This document shows positions 21,996 to 34,475 of a DNA stretch of 64,000 nt, in pieces (the stretch's first letter is position 1; each line of letters opens with the position of its first letter). A program made the position numbers and the translations under genes. Source of the stretch: Adiantum capillus-veneris (lineage: Eukaryota > Streptophyta > Polypodiopsida > Polypodiales > Pteridaceae); contig CM043958.1 of assembly GCA_014529385.2 (NCBI GenBank), positions 121,924,817 to 121,988,816 on the forward strand, read 5' to 3'. Under the pieces are notes generated by a model, which did no database searches, was not told the origin of the DNA, and was given only the letters and a program-made list of their open reading frames with translations.

Positions 21996-23056
21996 TTATT
22001 CCAATCTGGTGCTTGGAGCTGAGGTGAGAGCTTGCTTAAGCTTCATGAAGGATTCTTCACATGCCTCGGTCCATTCAAAGTGTGTAATCAAGCTATACAT
22101 GGGTTTTGCAATTATAGCGTATGTGTAGATGAACCGTCTGTAATATCCACAATGCCCCATGAAGACTTGAACCCCCTTGACTATTGTTGGTCTAGGCAAA
22201 TCAGCAATAACATAATTTTTTTCAATATCAGTAGCTATGCCATTTTTAGACACTATATGTCCAAGAATTTTTCCTTGTCTACCCATAAATGTGCACTTTT
22301 AAGGATTTAGGCAAATCCTATAAAGTCTACAATTTTAGAATACCTTTTTGAGGTGTTGATCAGTTCAGATTGACGAATGTATGCATAGATCATCCATATA
22401 TACTTCCAAGAATTTCCTCATATATTCTATAAAAGCATGGCTCATCAATCTTTGAAAGGTGGCTGGAGCATTAGTTAACCCAAAAGGCATAATCAGATAG
22501 GCAAAGATACCCCATTCCGTTGCAAAAGCAGTTTTATGATGATCCTTTGGGTCAACCAAAAGTTGATTGTATCCCGAAAAGCCATTTAAGAAACTGTAAG
22601 CTTCTTTTCCTGCAACTCATTCTAAAACATGCTCACTGATTGGAAGAGGAAAGTTGTCTCTAATGATAGCTGCATTCACTTTTTTGAGATTGACACACAC
22701 TTGTAATGTCCCATTCTTCTTGGGTACTACCACAATTGGAGACATCCAATCTGTGTGTTCAATTTTGTAGATGAATTTGGCTTTAGTTTTTCAATCTCTT
22801 CTTTGATTTTCCTGGCAAATGTTTCATTATATGTGTATGGCCTTTGTCTACTTGGTTTCGCATCATCTCTCATGGGTATGGTATGTTGACAAATTTCTGG
22901 ATCAACAACCTTGAGATCCTTGTAAGACCAAGCAAATATATCCCGATATTCTTTTAGCAAGCTTAGCAAAAGCTCTTCTTCTTCCTCTGTTAGGTCATTT
23001 GCAATGTAAGCAGGCCTAGGTTCGTCCCCTGGTTCAGCCAAGTCTATTTTTTTCAC
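21996..23056 (-). pseudogene. Gypsy reverse transcriptase
   Basis: The N-terminal segment 23056-22727 (YRDIFAWSYKDLKVVDPEIC, RPYTYNETFARKI) is followed by PIVVVPKKNGTLQVCVNLKK, SFLNGFSGYNQ, the segment 22559-22365 (GIFAYLIMPFGLTNAPATFQ, EVYMDD) and 22286-21996 (KILGHIVSKNGIATD, MGHCGYYRRFI). The order and motifs are those of Ty3/Gypsy RT. YMDD is intact, but the motif A catalytic Asp (normally FLDGFSGY) is Asn, codon at 22584-22586. One stop and several frameshifts add to the damage. Confidence 0.92.
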
Positions 23057-23718
23057 GTTCTCGGGCCCTTCGTAGGACTCGCCTTGTTTCCATAATCCCT
23101 AACAGGTTGTTCGACTATGATTTTTTGATCTTGGAGAGTATACTTTTTGTAATGGGAGGGAACACTCATTACATCCTTACCATTCTCTTCCATGGTTTCC
23201 ATTTCGGTCATATATATCTCCTTTAGAGCTTTTTTTATATTTCTTTTTTCGCTCAAGTCATGTCATGGTTGGCTCCTTATTCTATTTGTTTGGCTTCTTG
23301 AGTATCCTTCCTTGTTTTTCTTGATGTTTTTGACAATTTTTTGATTTTTGTTTGAAGGATATCTGCCAGTAATTTTCTCTTTGACACAATCATTTGCATC
23401 TATCTACATCAGGAATTTTGTTCTACTGGAGACTGATGGCATAGGTCTTGTTTTCACGTTTCTGGTGTCTCTTTTTCGTCTATACCATTTTTGTCTTCTC
23501 GATTTCTGGTTAGGAAAGTCAAAAAACTTTTCCTCCCCTCCTTTCAAGAGTAGCTTAGCTCTCACATGTTCTTTTTCTGACCCCGAACCTTCTGAGGTAG
23601 CTGAGTGTTCATCTAACTCGTATGTTGCATCATAGTAGAGGTCTGAAAAGAATTGTTGAGCTTTCATCAAGTCCTTGGGTTCCTCATTTTCATCTTCACT
23701 ATTGAGGGTTGAAATCAT
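23053..23718 (-). pseudogene. Gypsy pol linker between protease and RT
   Basis: Two open pieces lie between the protease and RT: 23718-23404 (acidic then basic; SDLYYDATYELDEHSATSEG, KSRRQKWYRRKRD) and 23256-23053 (MSEKRNIKKALKEIYMTEME). They have no recognised catalytic domain. Their location and charge suggest the variable linker seen in large plant Gypsy polyproteins. Confidence 0.5.
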
Positions 23719-24059
23719 TTGGATGGGAATTATGTCGTAGCCCTCCTCATTGCAAAATTAAGTAGGCATAGACTTATTCACACATACATCCATTGTCGCC
23801 ACTCAAATGGCACAAACAAGTGCTCTGGAAAGGGTTCAGGTACATAGGCTTCATCTATGCAATCCCTTTCTAGAATACATTCTTCTCGTTTTAAACTCCC
23901 ATTTTCTGAAGCTCCACACATCTAAATAGGAGTGTCTTTGTTTAACCAAGATGGAAGCTTAGTTTCAGCCGAAGAGACTGAATCAGATTCTTGTATGGGT
24001 GTTTTCAAGACATCTCTATAAGTGTGATCTTTTGGATTTACCCTTGTTATAGATCCCAC

Positions 24060-24408
24060 TTGCTTCAAGTTTCAAATAATTATTTTTCCAAACTTGGATA
24101 AGCTGTACCTATCGCATGAAAGGTCTTCCCAATATGATTTTATAATTGAGTTTTTTTCCCAAAGTCTATTATGGCAAAAGTGTGTTGATATTCAATTCCA
24201 CACGAATTGAGTATCACTTTTTCAAGCAACCATAATGGTCTCTTAATGCGTCCATCAGCCAATTGTAGTTTCATTCGAGTTTGTCTAATGGCTGATTGTC
24301 CCCAGGATTTCCATACTGCTTTCGTGGCTATGGCTATGCCTACTCCATATCCAGTATTGCCATGGTTTCAATGTCATTATATTTAAATGGAAGGGTTGTG
24401 TTTCCTTT
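24060..24408 (-). pseudogene. Gypsy protease (first, canonical position), active site damaged
   Basis: The reverse strand shows GYGVGIAIATKAVWKSWG, then TRMKLQLADGRIKRP, FAIIDFGKKLNYKIILGRPF. The LQLADG and ILGRPF motifs are typical of retropepsins of large plant Gypsy elements. The Asp-Thr-Gly catalytic triplet expected ahead of GYGVG is gone: the sequence reads TACTGGATATGG, consistent with loss of one copy of a 7-base tandem repeat, which also shifts the frame. This is the normal protease location between gag and RT. Confidence 0.65.
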
Positions 24409-25271
24409 TTATCCTTTGTAATATTCTCCAAATTTGTTCATTGGAACAGATCGAATCTCTTTGTTGTCCATTTCGTTTTTCAATTTTTCCAATTTTTTTG
24501 AGATTAGCCCCATTATCCCCACCTTCTCTAGGGTTTTCTGTAGATCATTCCATAAATATGGTCTGAGTTTTAACAATTCTCCCAAGGTAAGAGTGCATTG
24601 GATGGGTGTAGACATGATTGAATGAATGTTGTCTACTTCTAGGGTCTGTTCAGCTCTTTTTAATTGAGTGGTCTTACATACTATGGATTCATCTTCGTTA
24701 TCTTCCAAGTAAGAGGGTAATGTTTTCAAGGTCAATGGTTTCAACATTTCTGAAGCTTCAGATCCGCAATCCCGATACAAGGATTATACATCCATGTTCA
24801 TATCAGGAGGTAGGTTGTCCAACCAAACTTCCTCTATAGGAGCTGACTTTAAAGTTAGGCTCCCATCATTGATCTCTCTAACTTTTTCCATAAGTGTCCT
24901 GGCCAGTCTTCCTCTACGAAAGGAATTCCGTCTAAGGCATCTTTGTTGTCCGGCACTATAAGTTCTGGTTCTTTTGTTTCAAGGTGGGGTTCTACCACCA
25001 CATTGGATTTTCCTTTAGTGTCTCTTACCACAAGCTCCTCAAGTTTTGTGATACTTTCAAGCTTGCATTTTTGCTTTTCTAGCATTTCTTGCGTGATTCT
25101 TACCAAATTTTGATAAGCTTCAAGCTTAGCTGCTTCCATGTCTGAAAAAGGATAGTTTTTCCATTTGTTTTCCATGTTTTGGCCTGCTTTAAGTCCTGCT
25201 TGGTAGACTTCCAAGGATGCATTAATAGGCTCAAAAATTTTATCAACCAAAATGGATCCTCCAGATTTCAC
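24409..25271 (-). pseudogene. Gypsy gag-pol spacer region, coiled-coil-like
   Basis: Two open pieces. 25271-24855 is helical and charged (DMEAAKLEAYQNLVRITQEM, CKLESITKLEELVVRD), and 24780-24409 has STPIQCTLTLGELLKLRPYL and KKLEKLKNEMDNKE. The TLGELLKLRP-type sentence before a protease is common in large plant Gypsy polyproteins. They probably belong to the C-terminal part of gag or the N-terminal part of pol. No enzymatic motif is present. Confidence 0.55.
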
Positions 25272-25313
25272 GGTTGTTTCCTTGATTTCACTTCTAGTTT
25301 ATTTCACCTTTTC

Positions 25314-25710
25314 TTAAAATAGCTTTTTTGCTTTCTCCTCGATTTCAGCCCGTTGTTTTTGTTTTCTCGTCTCATATACTTTGCTTTTGCTTCTTTTGAT
25401 CCTTTGAGAGGAAACTTTCATATTCTCTGAATCATCAAACGAGTTGTGTTTCTTTTTCTTAGCCCGGGCTCTAGTGATTACCTTGATTGGAACAATCGGT
25501 TCACTCTCGGAAGAGCTACTAGGTATCACTTGAACTACATTTACTACTGTTTTACCCTTGTTTAAAGGATTTTTAGGACAATCTTCCGGAAAGTGTCCTT
25601 CCTTTTTGCAACATTGTATGCAATAGGCTTCAACTGGCTTGAGGTTTTTGTCAAGCTCTGGGCATTCATTTTTCCAATGATCATCTACACCACAGTTGTG
25701 ATAGTTTCCC
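25314..25710 (-). pseudogene. Gypsy gag nucleocapsid: two zinc knuckles and basic region
   Basis: Reverse-strand reading near 25700-25570 contains YHNCGVDDHWKNEC and YCIQCCKKEGHFPEDCPKNP, two CCHC-like knuckles that bind retroelement RNA. The first lacks its leading Cys (Tyr instead) and the second has one extra residue before the His. A serine/acidic stretch and a basic region follow (TRARAKKKKHN, RIKRSKSKVYETRKQKQRAE; 25529-25314). This is the RNA-packaging part of gag, slightly decayed. Confidence 0.7.
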
Positions 25711-25712
25711 GT

Positions 25713-27533
25713 TCATGGCTTAATCAGGGGTCTTACCATGGGAGTTCTAACACCTTGATTAGCTACATAATACATTGGTACGAGCTCTAGTGGAGCATAA
25801 GTCGCAGGTTCTTCCATTGATGGCGGATGTGAATTATACCAATCTCCTTCTACCATTACTGTAGATGGACTAGGCTCCGCATAGGGTGTAACAGGCACTA
25901 ATGCTTATTCATCTATGACTCCTTCGGAGTGCATTTACTTTACAGGCACTACATTATGTCCTGGATACGGAGGTTGTTGACCCAACACGAGTTGAGGTAT
26001 TTCTATACCCATCGAAGGTCTTTGAGCTTGGGCCATATTAGGTTGATATATGTACATGGGTTGTCCTTGTGGCCTCATAGGCACGTACTGAACATTCCCA
26101 TCATACTTTGTTTGGAAGTAGCACTCATGGGTCTCATGGTTGGTCCATTTACCCTCGATTGCACACCATTTTTGTGGCCTAATTGGTTGTTCCTGTTGAG
26201 GTATCCCTTGTCCTGGTCCCCATATAGGTGCTTTTTGCATATTATTCATCACGTCGTTCATCCTTTTGAGCATATCTTCTATGGCTGAAAGTGGTGCTGC
26301 AGCAGCCGTTCCCACTTGTACTCATTTAGTGGATGTTTTTTTCTCGCTTTGGTTATCCTTAGGGACATATTCTTCGTTGAAAATATCACAATTGTCTCCT
26401 AAGTCAATAACATCTGACACACACTCTTCTAGGGTTGTATGCTTCTTGCTATAGAGTATAGCATGAAGTTCTTTGTTTAGCAGTCCCTCTAGAAATAAAG
26501 ATACAAGTCGTTCTTCTGCAGGTATCTCTAGCCCTGGGCATCTGGAAATGTATTGTTTCATTCGAGTTGCACAATCCCTAACAGACTCACCATGTTTTTT
26601 ATTAAAGCTGTAGATTTGAGCTACCGTATTATGTTTAATCCCCGTTTTGGAACAAGCAGCTACAAATCCTTGAGCTAATGTGTTCAAGTCCATGATTGAT
26701 GTTGGTGGAATGTTTTGGAACCATGTCAATGCTTTTCCTTCTAATGTCATTCCAAACCCCTCGAATTGAGTATGGAAATCGAATATACGTTCTGCTCTTA
26801 GCACTTGCTTAAAGCTGGCTAAGTGGTCGTATGGATCCCCTGATCCACTGTATTTTCTGACCTATTTTTGAAAATCAGCTGGTCTGACGTATCTGTTTGG
26901 TTCAACTCCCGGTCTCCTGGCAGTTGGTCCTGTTCCGAGTCCTTCAAACCAGTCTGTTGGAAATAGTGACTCATGTAGCCCTAGACTGGCCTTAGTGTCA
27001 CCCGGTTTTCTTCGTGATGAGGTGGTTTTTGGTTTCTTAATATTACTCTCAGATGATCTCTCATGGTGTTCATCTCTTGGAATTGTTTCTGGTCCTTGTC
27101 CCAATATCAAATCCCTTATGGAATACCCTTGGTATTTGGTTTGTTCTTCCTCCTCAGGAGTCATCATAACAAAGTTGTTGCTATAACAATCCCTAAACAG
27201 GTAGGTTGGTAGGTCTGTTGATCCCTTATCTTTGATCTTGAAGATATAGAGGATCTTCATGGCCGTTAGTTGTCTTGATTTGGCATACGAAGTCCACAGA
27301 AGATCTTTTATGTTTCTATCCTCCCAACAATAGATTCCTATCCTAGGATTATCCGTACTAAGCCGTTTCAAAGGCTTCAAATCCACTTGATCGTATCCCT
27401 CGAATTCTAAAGTTGGTGGTCCTTCTTTTGCTGACACATTTGGGATTACAATGTTTACTTCTAACTCCCATTTGTCTATCACGTCAGGGTTTTTGATTTG
27501 TACATATTGAGTTCCGTTTCTGTCCATGTACAT
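25713..27533 (-). pseudogene. Gypsy gag (capsid region)
   Basis: Structural protein that forms virus-like particles. Its likely start is the Met at 27533 (MYMDRNGTQYVQIKNPDVID). The 223-codon N-terminal piece (27533-26862) ends NRYVRPADFQK plus stop; reading continues in the same frame through GSGDPYDHLASFKQ to 26322, with ERIFDFHTQFEGFGMTLEGK, ALTWFQNIPP and CATRMKQYISRCPG. This is a clear Retrotrans_gag domain. A Pro/Gln/Met-rich region follows (26315-25713). It has only one stop and few shifts, so gag is the best-preserved part of the element. Confidence 0.85.
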
Positions 27534-29865
27534 TTTTCCTTATTTGTTTCCCCTGATTTTTTCTTTGAACTCAATACCATGGTCATCAATGCGAATAGCA
27601 TACTTTTTGTTAGGATCCATGTAAACCTAAGCTCCATGGCGATTAGTCTTATAAAAAGAGAGCATATGCTTATAGCGCATTGTTGTTCCGGTTTTCGAGT
27701 GAGTCGAGTAAGAAGACATTTTAGATGTTGAAAGTGTATGAGACTTCTTCAAGAATAGTGTGCAAGGAATTGCCTTGATTCACGCTTTCTTTGGTGGATA
27801 CTCTATTGGAGGTTTCTCCGAATATGTCCTGATTTCCTAGTACAGGACCTGATCTAAGGTTCATATAGACTTATGAAGCTCTGGTTTGAGTACTTACCTT
27901 TGGATTAACTTGTTGTCAATCTCCACTTGATTCAATTGCAACTTTTTGTAAAGCTACCGATTCCTCGTTTGCAACATGATTCCTATACAATTTTGATCAA
28001 GTTAGCTATTTTTCTATAAAGACAGTAGAGTTTTTGCTAACTGTCGTGATTGGTCTATGTGTATCACTTCAAATCAAGCTATGGGAGTTAGCAATTGACT
28101 TTCAGATTTGACTTTTATGGGAGTTAGCAATGGACTTTCATATTTGACTTTGGCAAATAATCACAGGATTAATCTACAACTTGGAAACTGAGTGAACATG
28201 TACTAATTTGATCCGATTGAACCCAAAATTGCTCGATGGCTTTGTATTATGCTGGTATAACCCTGTACAAGTTCAAAAGTCAAAACTGGTGTCCCTGGGT
28301 AGCAGTAGTAAATAATCGCGATTACTTACTTTTGCTAGTTTTTTGCACCTTTTGGCTTGGTTTGGCAAGTATACAACCTATTAAAGTCCATGGACAAGTT
28401 TCAACAAGTTTAGACAAAATCTGATCAAGTTTATCAACTGTTTTACGTCCGTAAACTCTGATTTCAAGAATCTAGCTTAAGTCTCACTTTTGTGATCCAA
28501 ATTTTACAAAAATGGATTTGTGGGGTCTACTTGATATGCTTGACCTTGTGGTATACTCAAATTTACAAAATTTCCAATTTTTGAAGCAGATGCGCGATTA
28601 TTTACTAGAGCTATATTTTTATAAATTTTTGTCCCAACTTTGACACAAATCTGTTAAGCACCTCAAGTTAAGGTCTCTAGCCAAGTTTCATCAAGTTTGG
28701 ACAAGTTTTGGTCAAATGGTCATCAATTTTCTGTCCGCAGACTAACTTTGCAAATTTGGTCACAATTTTCAATCCAATGATCCAAATCTTACCAAAATTG
28801 GTTTGTGGGCTTATTACAACATGGTAAAACTAGTGGTATGCCAACTGGGTCAAAAAAGTTAAAAAATGGGACAGATGTAAATAATTGTGATTATTTACAA
28901 GTAGCAACTTTTTGCATCTTTTTGGTCAACTGAGCATGTACACATGTTTATTACATCAATATAAGCCTATGAATCAAATTTCAACAGGTTTGGACAATTT
29001 TTTTTCCAAATTTACACTCAAGATTCAGAAAGTCGGTACAAACTTTAGTTTTTACCCAGTTTTTGTCAGTTTGGTGATCCAAATCTTTTGTGCCTTTACA
29101 AAAGTTGTTTGTACACATGCAATGAGTCAATGGTATGATATGAACCTTGGTCAAATCTGAGCTGAAAGTTAATAATTGCGATTATTAACTTCAGGCTTGA
29201 AATGAACTATTTTTTGTAATTTTTCAATGGACAATCTTTTTATGAGCTATTTTAAGCCTATGAATCAAGTCAAAACTTAATTTGGCCTAAAATGTAAAGA
29301 AAAAGTAAATAATCTGAGTTTTAGCCAACTCGTGAAATTTTTCCCTCAATGTGTCATTGAGCTTACCCACTGGTTCAGACAACTTTTAAGCTTACTCTCC
29401 GGTAGGATTGAATGGTTTGAAGTCTTTTCGTGCTATTTCTAGCCGTAGACCTGAAATTCTGCAACTTCCAATAACAACTTTCAATAACAACTCACAATGA
29501 TTCTTTTAGAGAGAGCAATGTTCTGAAATCCACCTCGGATTCTACTTACCCTATCCTAGATTCTCATGCAATGGGGTTGTGGAAAGTGTCCACAAACACT
29601 CGTTTTCTTATCTTTTATGGTTTTTTGAGCATTGATCTCAATACTTATCTCGTCTATCAATCATCCTCAAAATCCTAATCTATTTCTACAATCCTACAAT
29701 CTTAAAGGCACTCATCAAGTACGATTACTTCCAAGCTACCTCTACACAGCAAAAGACGACAATCTTAGGCTATGCAGTTTGTAAAAGAAAGTTTTGAACT
29801 CTAGGCGATCATAGAGGAAGTTAAAGGATAACTTCACAAGACGCTCGTGTTTTTCCTTAATTCAG
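27534..29865 (-). other. Gypsy 5' leader (untranslated region)
   Basis: About 2.3 kb separates the primer-binding site from the gag start, which is unusually long. It has no coding signal. Its middle holds the palindromic repeat block (28308-29189). The section nearer gag contains a short direct repeat, GGGAGTTAGCAA with GACTTTCA, at about 28084 and 28121. Confidence 0.75.
28308..29189. repeat. Palindrome-bearing repeat block, leader copy
   Basis: Palindromes of the AAATAATCGCGATTATTT type lie at 28308-28329 (one mismatch), about 28584-28605 (left half damaged), 28877-28898 and 29168-29189, so spacing is about 276-292 bp. A further half copy starts near 29304. The same unit recurs at 16648-17248. 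Spacing, core and flanking phrases (TTGGTCAA, AAGTTT.AACAAGTTT.GACAA) are shared, so both blocks come from one repeat. Confidence 0.88.
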
Positions 29866-29870
29866 GTCTC

Positions 29871-29895
29871 TTCGATCCCCGGAAGTGGCGCCAAA
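29871..29895 (-). promoter_or_regulatory. Primer-binding site of the Gypsy element
   Basis: The minus strand directly after the LTR end (CCCACA) reads TTTGGCGCCACTTCCGGGGA. TGGCGCC plus a GGGGA tail is the PBS style of several large plant Gypsy lineages, which prime from a tRNA other than initiator Met. I cannot assign the tRNA with certainty. Confidence 0.75.
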
Positions 29896-30816
29896 TGTGG
29901 GACACGTGTCTAACCTCACTATCCTATCTTATTGCAGTATTAGCGAGAACCACGATTAAATTGTCAATCCATGGGATGAAGCTAACTCGACTAGTGCATG
30001 AAGGCTACAAGAGGGTGTCAATCTCTTGGAAAACACTAACAACTCGCATCTAACTCATGCTACACTCAAGTGACAGAAATCACTAAAAGCCAATCGCTCA
30101 TCGGCAAACAAATCACATCCGCTACAGCATCAAACGACATCCAAACGTAATGAAACATCTAGGAAGTGTTTATAAGACCTAAGCAGACATGCTTATGGTC
30201 TCAAATCCCACTTTAGGTCAAGTGCCAAAATTGTGATTATTAACAGTAGTGGATATTTTACCTAGTCGTTTTCGACCCAGAATGCATCTAAATGCTTAGC
30301 ACTGATGCCCCAATACCCCGCCTATGCTTAGTTTTTTATTTGAAAGTGTAAATTCCTAATTATGATGAAATTAAGCCGCGGGTCGGCGATGCCAAAAGCT
30401 ACGAAATACCATGATGTGCTTACGTCAATGCGTAGAGCTCTTACCTGCGGTTGCAATGCAACAAACACGATTGCAATGTGAATCGGGGAGGGAGTAGGAA
30501 GCGCGAGAAGGAGAGGAGTGAGCGTCGTTAGCTCACGTTGTGTATTTCATTATCTAAAACTTAATAATAACTTACAAAAATTGGCTTTTATACCTTAACC
30601 AAGGTTTTTTGGTCAAAACTAATAATTTGGGAGTTCTACCAAAAATGGGTAATGACAGGTTGATACAATCTAGAAGCTTGTAGCCCTGGCTCATCAATTA
30701 CAAGGTTTATTAAAAAAAACAGAAGTTACAATATTCCCAATTTATCAAAATAAGAAGTGTTTTTACAATGAGAACTCCGAAAAATGGTGTCCGTGGTATT
30801 TGTGTTAGCTTGTTGC

Positions 30817-30821
<5 letters not shown>
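29896..30821 (-). repeat. Gypsy 5' LTR
   Basis: 926 bp, TGTTAGCAACAAGC to ...CCCACA on the minus strand, matching the 3' LTR at 6541-7474. It provides the promoter. It ends inside a CA microsatellite at 30822. Confidence 0.92.
30585..30592 (-). promoter_or_regulatory. TATA box in the Gypsy 5' LTR
   Basis: TATAAAAG on the minus strand, conserved in all three LTR copies (also near 7235 and 8085). It lies about 230 bp from the U3 end, at a plausible distance for starting the genomic RNA. Confidence 0.65.
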
Positions 30822-31705
<884 letters not shown>

Positions 31706-31969
31706 AGAGAGAGAGAGAGTACACAAGATGTGGGTGGAGCTCTCCAATCTCACTGTATGAGCAAGCATTGTGTGAGAATTAGTGAGAGCTCCTCAATCTC
31801 ACTGTATGAGCAAGCATTGTGTGAGAATGAGTGAGAGCTACTAACATTCTCCCTTTAGAGGCCATGTGCCGATAAGTGGCGAGAAGACTAGCCTACAACT
31901 AGTATATACAAGAGGTGAGAGAAGACGGCTCTCAACATATGCCCACTGGCTCACTCTGTAACCGCTCTA

Positions 31970-32160
31970 GTGTAGATGCAACATGCATACCACTAGGGCT
32001 AGAGCTACGATGACACTCATGATGCAGGTATCAAGTGACGACCTACATGGCTCACAATGCACAATGCTAGTGTCAGTCAGCGCACGACTGACAACTCCCA
32101 CTGCAAATGCACCAACCGCATAAGCAAGATCAGGTCTCGAGACCAAAAGGTCAGACATGA
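31970..32160 (-). pseudogene. Copia RT remnant
   Basis: Short reverse-strand frame with SDLLVSRPDLAYAVGAFAVG, matching the late Copia RT/RNase H junction motif (TRPD[IL]AYAVG). The surrounding domain is deleted. Confidence 0.55.
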
Positions 32161-32349
32161 GAGACCCGAAAGACTACGAAACATGCACTATGTGTGCCAA
32201 CCTATCCCTGTCAGCAACCTCAGTGCCATATGCATCCTCATCAGGAACCACTTGACTATGCATCACCATGTCAGTATCTTCTGGCAAAGGCATATCTGTT
32301 GAGAATGACTGCAAAACCGAAAAATCAACACCACTGCAATCACACACAG

Positions 32350-33070
32350 CTATCTAAAGGACACTTTCTCCCTCAAACGTATCAATGCATCGGTCTCTGG
32401 CTCAATTGATGACACCTCAACTGATGATTGACCAACTTGTGCATCCCCAGAGATACCACTGTCTGCATGAATGTCACCACAAGACAAATGCACAACCTGC
32501 TCTCCATATAGCACATCCGCAAAAGAGACACGCCTCGTCTCTTGCTCCAAACATGGTTGCAAATACAAAGAGACTACACCGTCTCGTGTGTCAGAAATAT
32601 GCAAAGGGTATACCATACCACTCCTAGCACCTCTGGCTATCACCAGTGATCCCCTATGCATCTAAAATGACCACTCTCCAAGCAATACACAATATCTACT
32701 ACTTTGCAATTGATGCACTGAAATGAGACTCTGGCTGAGTCTTGGTACATAACATACGTCTCATAGCGTAAGCAATGCACCGCTAGGTAAAGACATGCAT
32801 ACATCTCCAACACCCTCTATGTCATATGCTGAACCATCAGCAAACTGCACACAACCAAGTCTTCCACTAGAGAAAGAGCAAAACAAACCACGACTTGGCG
32901 TCAGAAGGCAAGCTAGACTCAAAAGTGACATGCCTGTCACATGCATACTCTCTTGCATCTGTCCTCATAGTAGCATCATGCACCTCTTTGGCTGCGTCAT
33001 ACGCCTAAAGCAATGACGCCTGATATGCCCATCGTGGCCGCAGTTAAAACATGTCAGTCGAACGATTGTG
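32350..33070 (-). pseudogene. Copia gag zinc knuckle and protease region
   Basis: Reverse-strand order: knuckle CFNCGHDGHIRRHC near 33050-33010 (intact CCHC), protease-side sequence RLGCVQFADGSAYDIEGVGD (32870-32810), LRDVCYVPRLSQSLISV after a frame change, then the pre-integrase phrase RGSLVIARGARSGMVYPLHI (32655-32590). Gag then protease then integrase order is diagnostic of Copia. The protease active-site triplet was not seen, and the polyprotein is cut off before integrase. Non-functional. Confidence 0.7.
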
Positions 33071-33953
33071 AGCAAGAAGCACCTCTAATCTGAAGTGTCT
33101 CCATATACATGCCAAAACTATGGCAAACAATGCTTGAGATCACAAGACTCTCCCACCCGAGAGCAAACCACTATCTCAAGCAAAGAAGGTGAGCAAACGG
33201 TCAAGCTCACTAGCCTCTGCAATAGGCAGACATACCTTGCAAAATTTTGACAAAGTCTCCTCTAACTAGAGCAAAAAAAACTCAACATTACATCGCAATG
33301 GAGACAACAACAAATGCCCAAATGGCCAATCCGGGAATGTACTCGTCCGGAATCACCTCATAAAGTCATACACAGAGCCAAATTGCTCTAGCCGGAGTAT
33401 CACTCAACGATGCCACAAATGACATACATATGTGAGTGAAAAACTACTGCCAAAATGTATAAATGAATGAACAATGTGCCAGAAAACCGTAGCATACCCA
33501 ACTTGTGTAAAAGTGGGAGTCAAAGCTCTAATACCAAATGGGAGAGAGATGTCAAAAATCTCTGTTTTCGATCCAAAAACGCAATATAAACCTGATGTTG
33601 TTATACTTGCTATAATTCAGAGAAAATTTTCAAAAAATGGACATCAGCATCGTGTCCGGAATGTGCCAAAACCCCAACCTAGAGTCTTGGATCATATCCA
33701 TCCGACTCCGTGTGACGGAGATATGCAAAAAATATTGTTTCAGGAGCGAAAAACAGCAAAAACGAGTTGCAATACTTCTTGTTTTTGCTCATTCTCTACA
33801 AATTCAGCAATGGCTTGCTACAAAATCTCTATACAAGCTAAATATACATGCCTAAGCTGAGATCTAACAGCTGTATCCACCTCCGTCGAGCTCCGTTGCT
33901 TCCTTCTCGTCGGGAAGCTGTCGCACGCGCGTTGCCGAAGCTCTGATACCAAT

Positions 33954-34178
33954 TGTGAGTGCGCAAATGCGGTGCGTGCACACACACACACACACACAGA
34001 GAGAGTACACAGGATGTGGGTGGAGCTCCTCAATCTCACTGTATGAGCACTGTGTGAGAATGAGTGAGAGCTCCATATTCTTTGTATGTATAAAGAATAA
34101 GGAGATAAATGTGGGCTGCCGGACATTGGCCAACAGACACAGACAAAACACGGTGAGGTACACCACCTTTACCTAACA
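33954..34178 (-). repeat. 5' LTR of the truncated Copia element
   Basis: 225 bp, TGTTAGGTAAAGG to ...CACTCACA on the minus strand. It abuts the iMet primer site at 33953. It contains a CA/GA microsatellite that varies between the two LTRs, and the 3' LTR is shorter (177 bp) with a duplicated TCTCACTGTATGAGCA segment. Confidence 0.75.
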
Positions 34179-34202
34179 ATGTACACACACATAGAGCTAG
34201 TT

Positions 34203-34276
<74 letters not shown>

Positions 34277-34422
34277 ATAGAGCTCTGGGTGCACGCACGG
34301 GCTCACTCAGCTATATTGGACTCTCTCTCACACACACCACCAATGCCCTGTCGCATTGTAGGTCGAGATTCAAATCTCATGCACACACATAGCTAGCGGT
34401 CAGTCGAGTTTCTTCTTCTTCT

Positions 34423-34475
<53 letters not shown>

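Larger units (their letters stand above)
6541..30821 (-). mobile_element. Ty3/Gypsy LTR retrotransposon, 24.3 kb with nested insertion
   Basis: A minus-strand element bounded by two LTRs of about 930 bp (6541-7474 and 29896-30821) that start and end TGTTAGC...CCCACA in element orientation. A primer-binding site abuts the 5' LTR and a polypurine tract abuts the 3' LTR. Internal order is leader, gag, protease, RT, RNase H, integrase, second retropepsin, accessory gene. The RT-before-integrase order defines Ty3/Gypsy. LTR identity looks near 90% by eye. Many frameshifts and catalytic substitutions make it non-functional. Removing the 4.6-kb nested LTR gives about 19.7 kb, still large for Gypsy. 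No clean 5-bp TSD is visible because it inserted into a CA microsatellite. Confidence 0.93.

Noticed and set aside
16648-29189. CRISPR-like reading of the spaced palindromes
   Set aside because: The spacing is about 290 bp, the spacers are related to each other, and the context is a plant retrotransposon.
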